Source: Acorus gramineus
Lineage: Eukaryota; Streptophyta; Magnoliopsida; Acorales; Acoraceae
Assembly: GCA_030737835.1 (NCBI GenBank)
Contig: CM060850.1
Span: forward strand, 4,036,015 to 4,100,014
Reading direction: 5' to 3'
Length of the DNA: 64,000 bases
A model generated the notes under the pieces. That model saw only the letters and a list, made by a program, of their open reading frames with translations. It was not told where the DNA came from and made no database searches. How positions within the stretch are numbered: the first letter of the stretch is position 1; every line of letters starts with the position of its first letter. The position numbers and the translations under genes were made by a program. Positions 49,601 through 59,968 of this stretch are shown here, in pieces.

Positions 49601-52600
49601 AAAGGTAGACAATCTAGCACAACATATTAAGATCAATAAGCCACAGAACAATTGTCAGATCATGCTTTACAACCTTAGACAACATAGATCTCTCCCATCA
49701 ACAACCTAATGATTGTCTATATCATACAAGGTCCAACTTTCTCCTAATAACTGTTGATGACTCTTTCTAGTCTATATCTTAACATATGAACACTGAACTT
49801 GCAATGCAGGAAAAAAATGCAATATAATGTAAGAATCAAAATAAGGATTTCGTTTAACGAATGCAATAACCAACCAGTGTATGATCTGTTTCTTCATTCC
49901 ATATTCCACGAAAAACAAATGAAAGCAAGCGCTGTTTGATACCGCTCAAGAAAGAACTCCCTTGCACATCCTGCTGTTGCGGTCCATTAGACAATTCATC
50001 TTGGTTCTTTTCGTCTGGTGGCAGCATATACTGAAATGGATAATGTTACATCCAGCCTCATTTTTAGCCTCAATTCCAGTCTATATGTGTTCCGAATTTT
50101 TTAAAAACAGTCTACCTCATACATACTTTTATAAAAAAATGAAGCATATACTCCAATGAATTGCATGGATGCATTTATAGAAAATGTAAAAAAATTCTTT
50201 TGAAGCATATGCTTTGTTAACGTGAGCATATGCGTCGTTAATTTTCTATTGACACATATAGGGCTGAAATTGGGGCTAGAAATGGATCTGGGTGTAACAG
50301 CGCCCTACTGAAATACAACAATTAAAACAGCCAGCTGCAATAAATAATCTACATCAATCATCTTATTTGAAAAACTTCAATATGTGGCTCTATGATTGTT
50401 AAATAATTTTACCAACCAGCACATATTGGAAGACTCAATAAATTAATCATTACTAGAATTACAAGTTATTACTATTATTACAAAGAACTCCCTTTTCTTT
50501 CACAAGTTATTACTATTATTACAAAGAGTAGTAAACGATCGTTCAACAATGTATGAGTGTAGAATGGTGAGACTCAAGTGGCATACAATACAACTAGATG
50601 AAGCTTCAGATCCAAGACTTCATCAGTATAGGAATCTGAATGGATTTTTATTTTATCTCCTGAGCAGGATCTACATCTTCATGCTTAGGTATGAAAAACA
50701 GCCGGATTTTATAGGAGACCTAGATGTATATAGGTTTAATCGTATCAAATACAATCAGACAGGTAGAAGTCTGATTCATTTATACCCATACCTCAACATC
50801 TTATCTTCATACAATCAGTATTTTTGAAGAGATGAATTAAGTTCAAGCCAAAGTGGAATGCATTGGTTTGCAAGGATTATAAGGGTGACTTCCTTTTTCC
50901 CTTCTCTGATTATGCTGGGCAAGTGGATCAGTGGTGATGATACTCAATGTGTATTGCATGGCCAAAAAAAGGAATCTGCTTAACATATTATGGTGGGACG
51001 TTTAACAGGCAAATGGTCAATTCTCCAATATTCAGCAGCTGGACAAGTTTGCAAGAACTTAAGAAGGGTGACAGGATCATGAAAACAAAAGATCTCAGAG
51101 ACTATTCCTCATGCTCTATGCTGGATTATATGTCTAGCAAGGAATAAAATGATCTTTAAAGGCAGCAGACTCCACATAGAGAACACGTGGGAAAGCATTA
51201 TCAAGCTTCTGAAGAACTGGGGGAAAGCACTGTGCTGGGTTAATTTTGTTAGCCTATCATGGGAGGATCAGATCGTTGTAGGATGATCTTCTGGGCTATC
51301 ACCTACTCCCCATCCCCCACCACTCTGGGGCTCCTCAACCCTTGCCCCTCACATTTCTGATTCTCTATCATTTCTTCTCGTAGATATCAAAATTTTTGAA
51401 TAATTAAATATATGTTGAGAGGGGGGGAGGAGGGGGGGGCAAGGACCAAGCTGGCCCTGCTGTAGGGCCAGCAAGCCGGCCCTGTCAGCCTCCCCGCAAA
51501 AATAAAAAATCAGATCAGATCAGATCTATCTTTGAGCCGGTTGACTCATTCCTCAAATAACTACCCCAAGAACCAGAGGCCCATTCCTAAAATAACAACC
51601 CCTGGGGCTATTCCTCAAATAACTACCTCTGGGACATGTTCCTAAGATAACCACCACACTCCTTCATCCCTCTCTGAAGAGGAGGGAAGGGAGAAGATAA
51701 AATGGGGAGGGGAGCAAAGCGAAAGAAAGAGAAGACAAGAAAAAGAAGGAAGAACAGGAAGGTGGAGAAAATCCCAGTGGGAGAGAAATACAAACTCTCC
51801 AAGAATTCCACGTACTTGAAGAACAATATTCACTCTATTCTGGAAGGAGAAAGTCCAAAAAAAGAAAGATCAAGCCAAGTATTCAATAGGTTGAAGCTAT
51901 TTCAAATCAAGTTCTAAGTCAAGAAATCCGAGAAGAAGTGAAGAGCAAAGCATCGCTAATCCTAAAAAAAGCACAAAAGCCCGAAGGATCACGCATCGAA
52001 ATTCTCTTCTTTCTTTTAAGATTTTTCCCTTACTTGTAATTCCTTGAAATTATAAGTCTTGAAAAGTCTCATAAAAGGAGATCGAGGATAAGAGGATCAA
52101 GTAGATTTAAATTGTACCCACTTTCACCTGGATTCTTTTATTTTGATTGCTCTCCAAGCCATCCTTATAATTTGTAAGAACATTTTGTTTGCTACACTTC
52201 TGTTTTGCTAGATTTAGACCTCATGTCTTTAGTTTTCTAAGGAGTCGGGACACATGATTTTGAAATGAAATTTATGGTGGTAATCTCACACATTTTAGTA
52301 AAGAAATGGGGGACTAGAATCAACAACCTCTTAGTGGAAACCATCATTGTCAACAAATAAACTATGGGTCTGAACCCAATAGATGTGCTTTAACTGGGCT
52401 CCAACCCAAGGCCTCTCGGATGCATATACCCCTGTCAATCTCTAGGATATGGTTCCAATTTCCAAACCCCACTAGACAGTTCCTATGACAATAATGTTAT
52501 TGCAAGAGAAGGACAAAAAACAAAGAAATTTAACAATAGATGATTCTCAACTTTATTGATATCTTATATCATGATCTTTTTTTAGTAAAGGGAAGAAGAA

Positions 52601-55600
52601 TTCACGTCAACTTCTAAGTTTAGGCTTTAACACATGGCTATTATCACTCACAAGATGGGCTATGCAAATAACTAAATGAGCTCCCAGATTAATACAGCAG
52701 GGAAAATGGTTGAACAAATTAATGTCCCATCTACTTTGCTAGAACATGCTGAATTGACTAGGCATCTGCGCTTAGAATCCTGATTACTAAATTCGGTACA
52801 TGAATTCAGAAAGATTTTCTGTACAATTAGTACGGTATTCCAACCATGCTCTTTTCCCCTCTTGTGCTTGAGAAAGTGTGAACAATGGTTAGTTCTTGCA
52901 TTTAGTCATTGACTGGATTTTTTATATGAAATAATCATTGACTGGATTGCATCCAAGAATGAACTATAACGTAGCAAACATCTAGATTTCAACAAGACAG
53001 ATAGGAAATCAAGGTCTAGGTAGTTCATGGGAAAAAAAAAAAACATCACAGTAGGGAGGTTAGGGCCCAAGTGATGGCCCCCAACTCGACAATTTGCATT
53101 CATGGATCAAGAAGAGAAGCATGACCTCATGAAGAGCCGCTGTGTTTGTCAAGGATTAATTGGATAGTTTTAGCATGGGAGTACTGACAAGCCACTTGGT
53201 ATCAGTTATAAGTACGACTTCATGCATACAAGTTCCATTTTCTGAGGTCTGATTTGATTGATATTTTCAAATAAAAGTACAACCTCCAACATGGAATTCC
53301 ATACTATAAAGAAGTAAACCCTCAAAAAACCACTGACAGACAATTTTCAAGAGGATACCAGTCTACCATGAGAATACATAAGGTTGCATAAAGTCTTACC
53401 TAAAGGATCTGGGGAAATGTTTTGGGAACTAATTTTGTGTCTATTGAGGGAGGTTGGGCTTGCTGATTGTTTAGGTTACATTAGTTGGGAAAACCATGTA
53501 TGCAAACAATCACCTACAAACCATCTGCATCGGGTAAGCCCAGAGGATTTAAACTCGAGAACTATGGGGAGCAAATCCATGGCTCCAACAAGAGCCAACC
53601 CCATGCTAGCTGATTGATAAAGTTATTATGAGGTATTAAATTTTGGAGATTTTGCATTCTGCTTTTTGGGCTATTTGGGGCCTTGGGGGACACATCAGCT
53701 TCACGATCTCTTGGGTGGTAAGGTTTATGGCTCTCTCCTACGTCTGGAGCTATAACTCTTACCTTAAAAAATGAGCAGGGATGTGGTCCACCTCCCCCCA
53801 CCCCTTCTAGAAAATAAAAAAGAAAAAGCAGAGAACTAATGAATGTCTCCCAATAGAAAAGGAAAGTACAATAATATCAACATCAATAAGATGAATATAT
53901 AATCGAATTGTGTATTATTAAAACCGAAAATTCACATTCATGAAGAAAGCTAGCAAGAAATAGTGTTTCTAACTTGAATGGAGTTATATAGGTCTACGGA
54001 ATATACAAATTATAAATGAAATTTTTTTACTTGCCTGGGAATGAGAATTAAGAAAAAGTTCATCATCTTCTCGGCAAAACGGACCTATCTCTCTGAGATC
54101 AACAAGGTGAGTGGAATCTCGGATTTGAAGGATGTGTATCGTTTGAAAACGCAAAGAAACAATACATAGTATATCATCATACAAGAAAACCCCCATATTA
54201 TGGGCCAAGTTAACAAAATCATCTCGGAAAACCCTCTCATCCAATTTGAGTCCATCTTGCAATCTGAAAGTAATCCATCAATATCAATTTAGGTGAGATA
54301 AAAAAAGTATAAAGATCCTTGATTAATTATCAGAATGCACAGATAAAATGTAAAACTAACCTTACAAGATGAAAAGTGATCTTTTCTATTGGAGGAACTC
54401 CTGGGGTTGCACCTTCAATAGCAGGTGCATCATGAACTTGTGCAGTTGACGTGGCAAATAAGCCAAACTGATTATTCTCCACATATAGAAAGAAATCTTT
54501 GCAAATGAGTTCATTGGCGGATGCAAGCGATACACTGTAGAGCTGAGTGAAAAAGCTCTCAAACTTCTTCGCCTTTGCAGGAAGACCATGAAAATCACAA
54601 TCTTCTCCTTTGCATGAAAATGTCAACCACGTTGGTCTGTAAACAATCAGCTCCTGATAATTTCTACTGAAGCTTATAAGGTATAGACCATCATCTGTGA
54701 ACTTTCGGAAAGAATTCTCCGGGCAATCAATATCATAGATAGTGTAATTTGGAACCAAATTCTCATAGAATCGCCTAACAGAGTTGACCTATAACATCAA
54801 AATAAAAATAAGGTTATGTCGTAGGAATTGCTTTGCAATTATGTTCCTTTCTTCAAAAAAAAATTCATTTGAAAGCATGAAATTATGTAAGAAGTAACTA
54901 TTGAATATTTACAACTCAGCATGTCTCACCAAACAAATACAGGGATTCATTAATGGAGCCATCTATTTAGAGAAATAATCAAGTTTACAAAATTGTACAA
55001 GCAGCTAAACGCGGATCTTTCAAGAAAGATCCCTTCCTCTCCTTACACAAGATTAATATGGAGCACCAACCATAGTTTGAAGTGCGGCCGCAGGTACCGG
55101 TACGTGCGGCCACACGTGCTGATGTGCGCCCCCGGGCGCACATTCCCCCCAATATGCGGCGCACGTTCGAATTCAGTTCGAACGAACTTCGAACGGTAAA
55201 AGGGCGTTCGAAATTCCATTCGAACTGACTTCGAACGGTGAAACCTACCTTTGAGTTCGGATTGTCGTTCGAACGGTAATTCGAACGGCAACATACCATT
55301 TGAAAGCTGTTCGAACGCAATTCAAATGTCCTCTAGACATTCGAATTCAGTTCGAACGGTCGAACGGTTGCCTTGCCCTATGTGCGACCGCATGTACGGT
55401 ACATGCGGCCGCATATGCCATGTGCGGACCCCACCGCACATGCGGTCCGCACATGGTTTTGAACTATGGCACCAACACACCCTTGAATGTTCATGTTTTT
55501 ATTGGCACCTTTCACTCAATAAAGTCATTACAAAGGTGAATAGAGCAAAAATGGGCAAAAGATGGAATCATGGTTTGTGCATATGTGGTGAGCACATGAC

Positions 55601-56608
55601 AAAACAAGAGGTCATCTACTCTTCTCTTTCCAATTTGGTGCTCATATTTGGGAAAACGTGGACTAATTGACCTTGGTTCGAAATTTGGTTTCAAAACCAT
55701 GTCGGAAATGTGGGAAAAGAAGGAATTATCTCACAATGATTGCATCTTCCAAGGGAAGAGACCTCATATTAAAAATACTTGAGCGATAATCAGCTACTCT
55801 ACGAGCATGGTCCTCTACCCTCCTTGGAAGCTATTCAGCTTCCACCATCATGAGAGTTAATCAGAAGGGCAGTAATACCATATATAGGGGCAAACAGATG
55901 GCTCCCCTCCCGGATCTTTTTTTCTTTTCTTTCTATTGTACACTTTATTTTTATATTGTTTTGGAGATCCCTAGTCCTCTTTTTATACTAGGGTATATTT
56001 TAAATTTAATATAATTGCTCCTATCTTCTTTTCAAAAAAAATTATTTTGGGAAGAATGTGTCCCATGGAAGTCACTTTCATGTTTTTCTCAGCATTATGG
56101 TGACCAATCGATTATCTTGATGGTAGAAACAGTTAAAAAAGTACCTTGTCGATTGATACAATATAACAATTTGACACCGGTAACAGCTGTCGAACCAATA
56201 ACAATTCATTCAAGAAACCGATTTCCGCAAAAGCTCAGTTAATTATAGTATCTCACATTAAAATTTAAAAAAAAAAAAAAAACGTCTCATCAATCTACTT
56301 CACAGAATAACCCTAGCTTTCAAACTCCGGATTTTCAGTTCCTACAGATTGCTTAAAAGAGACAACCAAAAACCCTAATTCGCCGTGTATGTCTAATAGA
56401 GGGCAGGCAAACACATGGTGATCTTTCAATGTCAACCAAATCCCCAAAGAGTGACCTCTCGCGATTCACGCACTCAGTCGATGCGATCAAGAGAACATCC
56501 ATAGATGAATGAGAGTTGGGTCGTACGTACGGAGGCGCCGGGACGAGGGGAGTGAATCTGACGGTCGAAGATCCTCGATGCGAGGTTGTGCCGGCTCCTT
56601 CTTAACAT
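40653..56608 (-). CDS. DET1: DET1, light-signalling repressor of the CUL4-DDB1 complex, 11 exons
   Basis: Exons in gene order: 56608-56531, 54788-54361, 54263-54035, 50030-49875, 48745-48677, 48403-48347, 48215-48135, 48060-47896, 42036-41941, 41392-41293, 40789-40653. They sum to 1,596 nt, 531 residues. Diagnostic DET1 stretches: IFDRQIHSPRPGAS (exon 1), RRFYENLVPNYT, LISFSRNYQELIVYRP, GLFATSTAQVHD, NLAHNMGVFLYDD, FCREDDELFLNS, KKKFYFHFQDYIDLIIWK, HPAFFAVYNMETTE and the C-terminus VVNIHFRR. DET1 is a nuclear protein acting with COP10 and DDB1 to repress photomorphogenesis; this is family knowledge. Length is close to the roughly 543 residues of Arabidopsis. Intron 3 appears to use a GC donor (CAG, then GCAAGT). 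Introns 1, 3, 4 and 8 carry transposons; intron 8 is 5.9 kb. No stop or frameshift is seen, so the gene looks intact. Confidence 0.95.
42896..43510. repeat. Tandem array A, ~26 bp unit
   Basis: Variants of CACCTTTTCTGGTCTTCCC with TGCAGGG are repeated about 20 times within the LTR element. Open frames of 79-115 codons here (for example 43,210-43,557) are repeat by-products. Confidence 0.85.
43512..44033. repeat. Tandem array B, six 87 bp units
   Basis: Units start AAGCCGCACCCATCTG at 43,512, 43,599, 43,686, 43,773, 43,860 and 43,947, exactly 87 bp apart. Because 87 is 29 codons, a 203-codon frame (43,413-44,024) and a frame on the other strand stay open. Units differ by a few substitutions and no indels. 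Confidence 0.92.
44034..44310. other. Spacer between tandem arrays B and C
   Basis: This carries two partial copies of words from array B (CTAGCCGCAACAGCA, GGCACGGA.GAGGTCGCGA), so it is a degraded continuation of the array. No gene is seen. Confidence 0.55.
44325..45590. repeat. Tandem array C, 26/27 bp unit in ~53 bp dimers
   Basis: Alternating monomers CACCTTTTCAGGTCTACCC and CACCTTTTCAGGTCTTCC, with GGCAGTT or TGCCGTT joints, are repeated over 40 times. It is the same family as array A. The 294-codon frame at 44,546-45,430 is low-complexity and not considered a gene. Confidence 0.9.
49384..49467 (+). mobile_element. tRNA-derived SINE head in DET1 intron 4
   Basis: GGACTCGTAGCTCAGTGGTT (A-box region) and GAGTTCGAGTCCC (B-box region) are spaced as in a tRNA gene and followed by a short A7 tract. 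The anticodon arm does not pair well and no discriminator end is seen. It is a SINE head or dead tRNA copy; the body may continue to about 49,600. Confidence 0.5.
50850..51295 (+). pseudogene. LINE C-terminal fragment in DET1 intron 3
   Basis: The frame around 51,115-51,285 reads CWIICLARNKMIFKGSR and continues to WEDQIVVG before a stop, matching the W..RN..IF C-terminal motif of plant LINE reverse transcriptases. It is antisense to DET1. Upstream pieces are frameshifted. It is dead and truncated. Confidence 0.5.
51420..51660. repeat. G-rich tract and short imperfect tandem repeats
   Basis: GGGGGGGAGGAGGGGGGGG lies at 51,421-51,440. It is followed by GATCA repeats near 51,510, then four imperfect copies of TTCCTCAAATAACTACC spaced about 30 bp (51,549-51,650). 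This may be part of an LTR, but ends were not resolved. Confidence 0.5.
51900..53980. other. Remainder of DET1 intron 3
   Basis: Intronic AT-rich sequence with no coding frame supported. Short frames at 53,384-53,617 and nearby show no family resemblance. Confidence 0.5.
54950..56045 (+). mobile_element. LINE 3' fragment in DET1 intron 1, antisense to the gene
   Basis: Plus-strand frames read LYKQLNADLSRK, TRLIWSTN, then after the nested element TPLNVHVFIG, then LCICGEHMTKQEV and NDCIFQGKRPHIKN. This is the order of the zf-RVT and C-terminal region of plant LINEs. Frames are broken by stops. The 3' tail (near 55,990-56,040) ends in an A tract. It is a dead, 5'-truncated copy. Confidence 0.7.
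55071..55468. mobile_element. 398 bp hAT-like non-autonomous element, CpG-rich
   Basis: The perfect 8 bp duplication GCACCAAC is at 55,063-55,070 and 55,469-55,476. Ends CATAGTTTGAA and TTTTGAACTATG are imperfect inverted repeats. An 8 bp duplication is typical of hAT elements. The interior holds about ten TTCGAAC palindromes, bordered on both sides by TGCGGCCGCA-type and GTACGGTAC-type words. It interrupts the LINE between codons for STN and TPLN. No transposase is encoded. Confidence 0.85.
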
Positions 56609-56651
56609 CAGTGGGCGGCGGAGGAGGAGAAGGACGAGGCGAATCCTTCAT
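56606..56651 (-). promoter_or_regulatory. Upstream ATG overlapping the DET1 start
   Basis: An ATG at 56,651-56,649 lies 43 nt before the chosen DET1 ATG (56,608-56,606), out of frame, and its frame runs through the whole of exon 1. Neither ATG has a purine at -3. If the transcript starts upstream of 56,651, translation of DET1 would need leaky scanning. A TATA-like ATAAATA on the minus strand near 56,840 suggests that it does. Confidence 0.45.
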
Positions 56652-57287
56652 CGGCGGTGGTGTTCGAGCTCCTTCGCCGTTCCCCGATCTCTCATTCGAT
56701 TGAGAACCCGGGGTGAAAGGTAGGGGGTGTGACGATATGAAGGTGAAGTGGATAACGAGACGGCGGTGGAGTGAGAGAGCTTGAGCTTGGACTTGATAGG
56801 AGTCCGAAACACTGAAGACTTCTCTTTTGCACGTCCTTTATTTATGTGGTTTGTAAACAAACGCGTCACCTGAACTTTTTTTGTCATGTGTCCCACCACC
56901 ACAAAAAATAAAAACATTAATGTTCCTTGGTGTATATATTATCTATTTATTTTATATTATATATAAATAATGTAATGGAAAAAAAATTAAAAAAAAATAG
57001 GATTTGATTCATCCACCAGTCGGTTTGTACGGTCATGGTCGTTTCCCCATTTCAGAATGCCTTTGTACGGTCATGATCAATTTTTAAATTAACAGCTAAA
57101 CTAAGTTTTAAATCGATAATGTTATTTAGCCTCAACTCATGTGTCTTGAGAGGTGACAACAAGACATTATTCATTATATTTTTTATTTAATTATTTTCTT
57201 ATAATGTGTTTTGACGATTTTGATTCATCATATTATTGTGGAGTATCATCATATTTAAGATCCTGTAATTTTTCTTCATCAATTCAT

Positions 57288-57791
57288 ATGAAAAACGAGG
57301 GTCTCTTCGTCGACGCGATGGGGCTCCTCGGTCTCGACGCCAGCGCTCTCTCCTTCCCTTTCTAGATAAAGGTGTCGACTTTCTCCTACTGCCTCGTCGA
57401 CTCTCGACTTTGGGTCCGCCGTCGCTTCCAATGAGGCGACGGTGACGATGCCGCTGCTGAGGAATTAAAAGATAAGAAACTTTCTACTATGTGGGTATGA
57501 CGGGGATGAGCATCAGAGGGGAGATTCTGTCGATTCCGACATCGGCGTTCGAGATGAACGAGGCGGGAGAGGGTGGGGTGATCGTCGATCACCGGCTGCC
57601 GGCGGAGGCGTATGAATTGTTGAGGGAGGCGTTCAAGAAGGGGACGGGGGCGCTGCCGGTGGCGGAGGGGGTGGCGTTGTTCGACACGTGTTATGACTTG
57701 TCGGAGAGGGAGAGCGTGGAAGTGCCAACGATGGCGTTTCACTTCACCGGAGGGAAGTCATTGGCGTTGCCGGTGAAGAACTATCTGGTAC
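57288..57791 (+). pseudogene. Aspartic protease (nucellin/ASPG1-like) pseudogene fragment
   Basis: Pieces of a pepsin-family A1 protease appear in order: NEGLFVDAMGLLGLDAS, a stop at 57,363, STFSYCLVD, PLLRN and stops, YYVGMTG, GEILSIPTSAFEMN, GGVIVD, LPAEAYELLREAF, GVALFDTCYDLS, FHFTGGKSLALPVKNYL. The family normally has D-[ST]-G-T just after VIVD. Here VIVD is followed by HRLPAEAY, so the second catalytic loop is deleted. The N-terminal lobe with the first catalytic Asp and the C-terminus are missing. Two in-frame stops and frameshifts confirm a dead copy. Composition is much more GC-rich than both flanks. Confidence 0.85.
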
Positions 57792-57794
57792 TAT

Positions 57795-58710
57795 CGTTAC
57801 ATTGTAAATGTAATACTAAATAGTCATTTTTTCAAATCTGTATTTTTTTTGTTACATTCATAAGTGTAACAGTCATTCGTAAATGTATATTTTTATTACA
57901 TTCGTAAATATAACATTCAATCGCATATAAATGATGATTTGTATTTATTATATTTGTAAATGTAACAGTCAATCGCATCCATGTAATAATTTATATATTT
58001 ATAAATGTAACAGTTAACTACAGGTGTATTATTGTGGAAGTGTTACATTTTTTACATGACAATCTAAATAGTCATTGAAGTCACTGTTACATTTATATAG
58101 CACAGTTATACAATCATAAGATTGTTACATTTACATTTATATAACATTGTTACATTCTGTAACAGTTATAATCACATAAATGTAACAAAACCAAAACAAC
58201 TAATTGTTACATTCATGATTAAAGCTCATGAATGTTTCAACTCATATACTGTTTTTTTGTTACATTCATATATAAATGTAACAAAATAAACATTTACCGG
58301 TACATATTACATTGGTACCACAAATTTAAAAATAAATCATCTCTTTAATTGTTTGTTATATTTATTGAATGAAGAAACTAAAAATGTCACATTCTTGCGT
58401 ATCATGCAATAAAAAAACCGGAACGTTTTTTTTTTTTTGTGTGTTATTTAGATAATTTCGGTGTAATTTAGGTAAGTTTTTGTATAATTTTGACGAAAAA
58501 CAATTTAGAAAATTTTGGTGTTATTTAAATAAGTTTTGATGTAACTGAAATAGAAAATTCATAAGAATTTCAAATTTTGAAATAGGCAAATTTTAGAATA
58601 ATTGAAATTAATATGAAAGATTAATAAGAGAAAAAATGGGGATTTCGGTTAATGGGATATATTTTTAGTGAATGGCATATCCGTATTTTAACATTTTACC
58701 CTTTTTGAAA
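57795..58710. repeat. AT-rich region of degenerate TGTTACATT repeats
   Basis: Words TGTTACATT and AAATGTAAC recur more than 15 times in both orientations between 57,800 and 58,330. The right side ends with ATATCCGTATTTTAACATTTTACCC, similar in style to the terminus of the TIR element at 2,418-3,836, whose core has the same kind of words. Relationship is inferred. Confidence 0.5.
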
Positions 58711-59968
58711 AGTCAACAAGCCAACCAATAAGATGATGACACCTCATGGGGCCTGTGAGTGGGGCCTATGAGTTGGGGCCTAGATATCATCACTGGTTTT
58801 AAAATATGATTTTTGAATAAAGTGAATTATAGTAAATTTGATTTCTATGAAATGTATTTTCAATTTTTTTAAAAAAATAATATTTAAGTAATTTTTTTAT
58901 TATGTTTTATTTCTTAAAGGCTAACACGTTTGTATTTTTTGCTTTATTAAAAAGTAGAATCGCGTCTAAACGTGTTACTAAACAAATGCTTATCTATTTA
59001 TAATCTAATATGCAATTACACATCATAATGACGCAATGTTATTGTAGTGCATGAAAATTAAAATATTTATTTTTTCAAAAAAAAGTGTTCGTGCATCATT
59101 GTGCATATTTTATTTTATTTTATTTTATTTGTATAGTAGTGTGTAATTCAATAAATAAATGTATATTTTTAAATAATATAAAATAAAATAAATGATTGTA
59201 GATGGGGATGCACATGAAGCTCGACATATTATTTTCCTTTCCCATTTCAAGATGTCTCTTGCATGCACCATTCTTTTTCTTGAATAGGCTTTTAATATTA
59301 CAGTGAGTTGAAAGTGAAAATGTTAGTATTTTTTTTTTATTTTTTATGAAAAGTTAAAATTACATGCTCACATAAATTAGTTATCTATATTTTTACATTT
59401 TATATTATATGAATTCACATGTTGCATAAGCAATGGGGTTTTGCAAAGGGTGTTATAAAATGGATTGTGTGTATGTTACAAAATTGAGTATACTAACGTT
59501 AGCCAGTTTATTTTAGAATAGCAAATTGAACAATATCAAAGTGAAGTAAAATTACTCTTTAAATATAAGGGCGCCATTATACTCAGTTTCTTTTACAACT
59601 CAAAACACAGTTCTATATATTTCATTAGAAATCCAGTGAAACATATGCCTCATTAGACGATGTATATACCTCATTAAAAAAATTTCTTACACTTATTATA
59701 AATATATTCATTTAATTCAAAATGGAGTGATATACATTTTTTTGTTAAAAGCATATACTTCATTAGATGATGTTTACTATTTTTTTAAAAAAAAATGAAA
59801 ACACGTGTGGTCTGTGTTTTGATTGGTAAAAATGATTGAGTCTAACATTTTCCTAAATATAAACTAAGGCAATAATGATTCACATGCCTCATCATATAGG
59901 CCCCATTACAAGCCATCAGGCCCCATGACGTGGAGGGGAAAATCTGCACTGTATCAAAAAACGGCACA
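58711..59968. other. AT-rich spacer
   Basis: No gene or readable element seen. Confidence 0.55.

Noticed and set aside
51702-51917. Lys/Arg-rich 71-codon frame
   Set aside because: Purine-rich low-complexity sequence in DET1 intron 3 with no family resemblance.
57386-57742. 118-codon minus-strand frame
   Set aside because: Antisense shadow of the GC-rich protease pseudogene.
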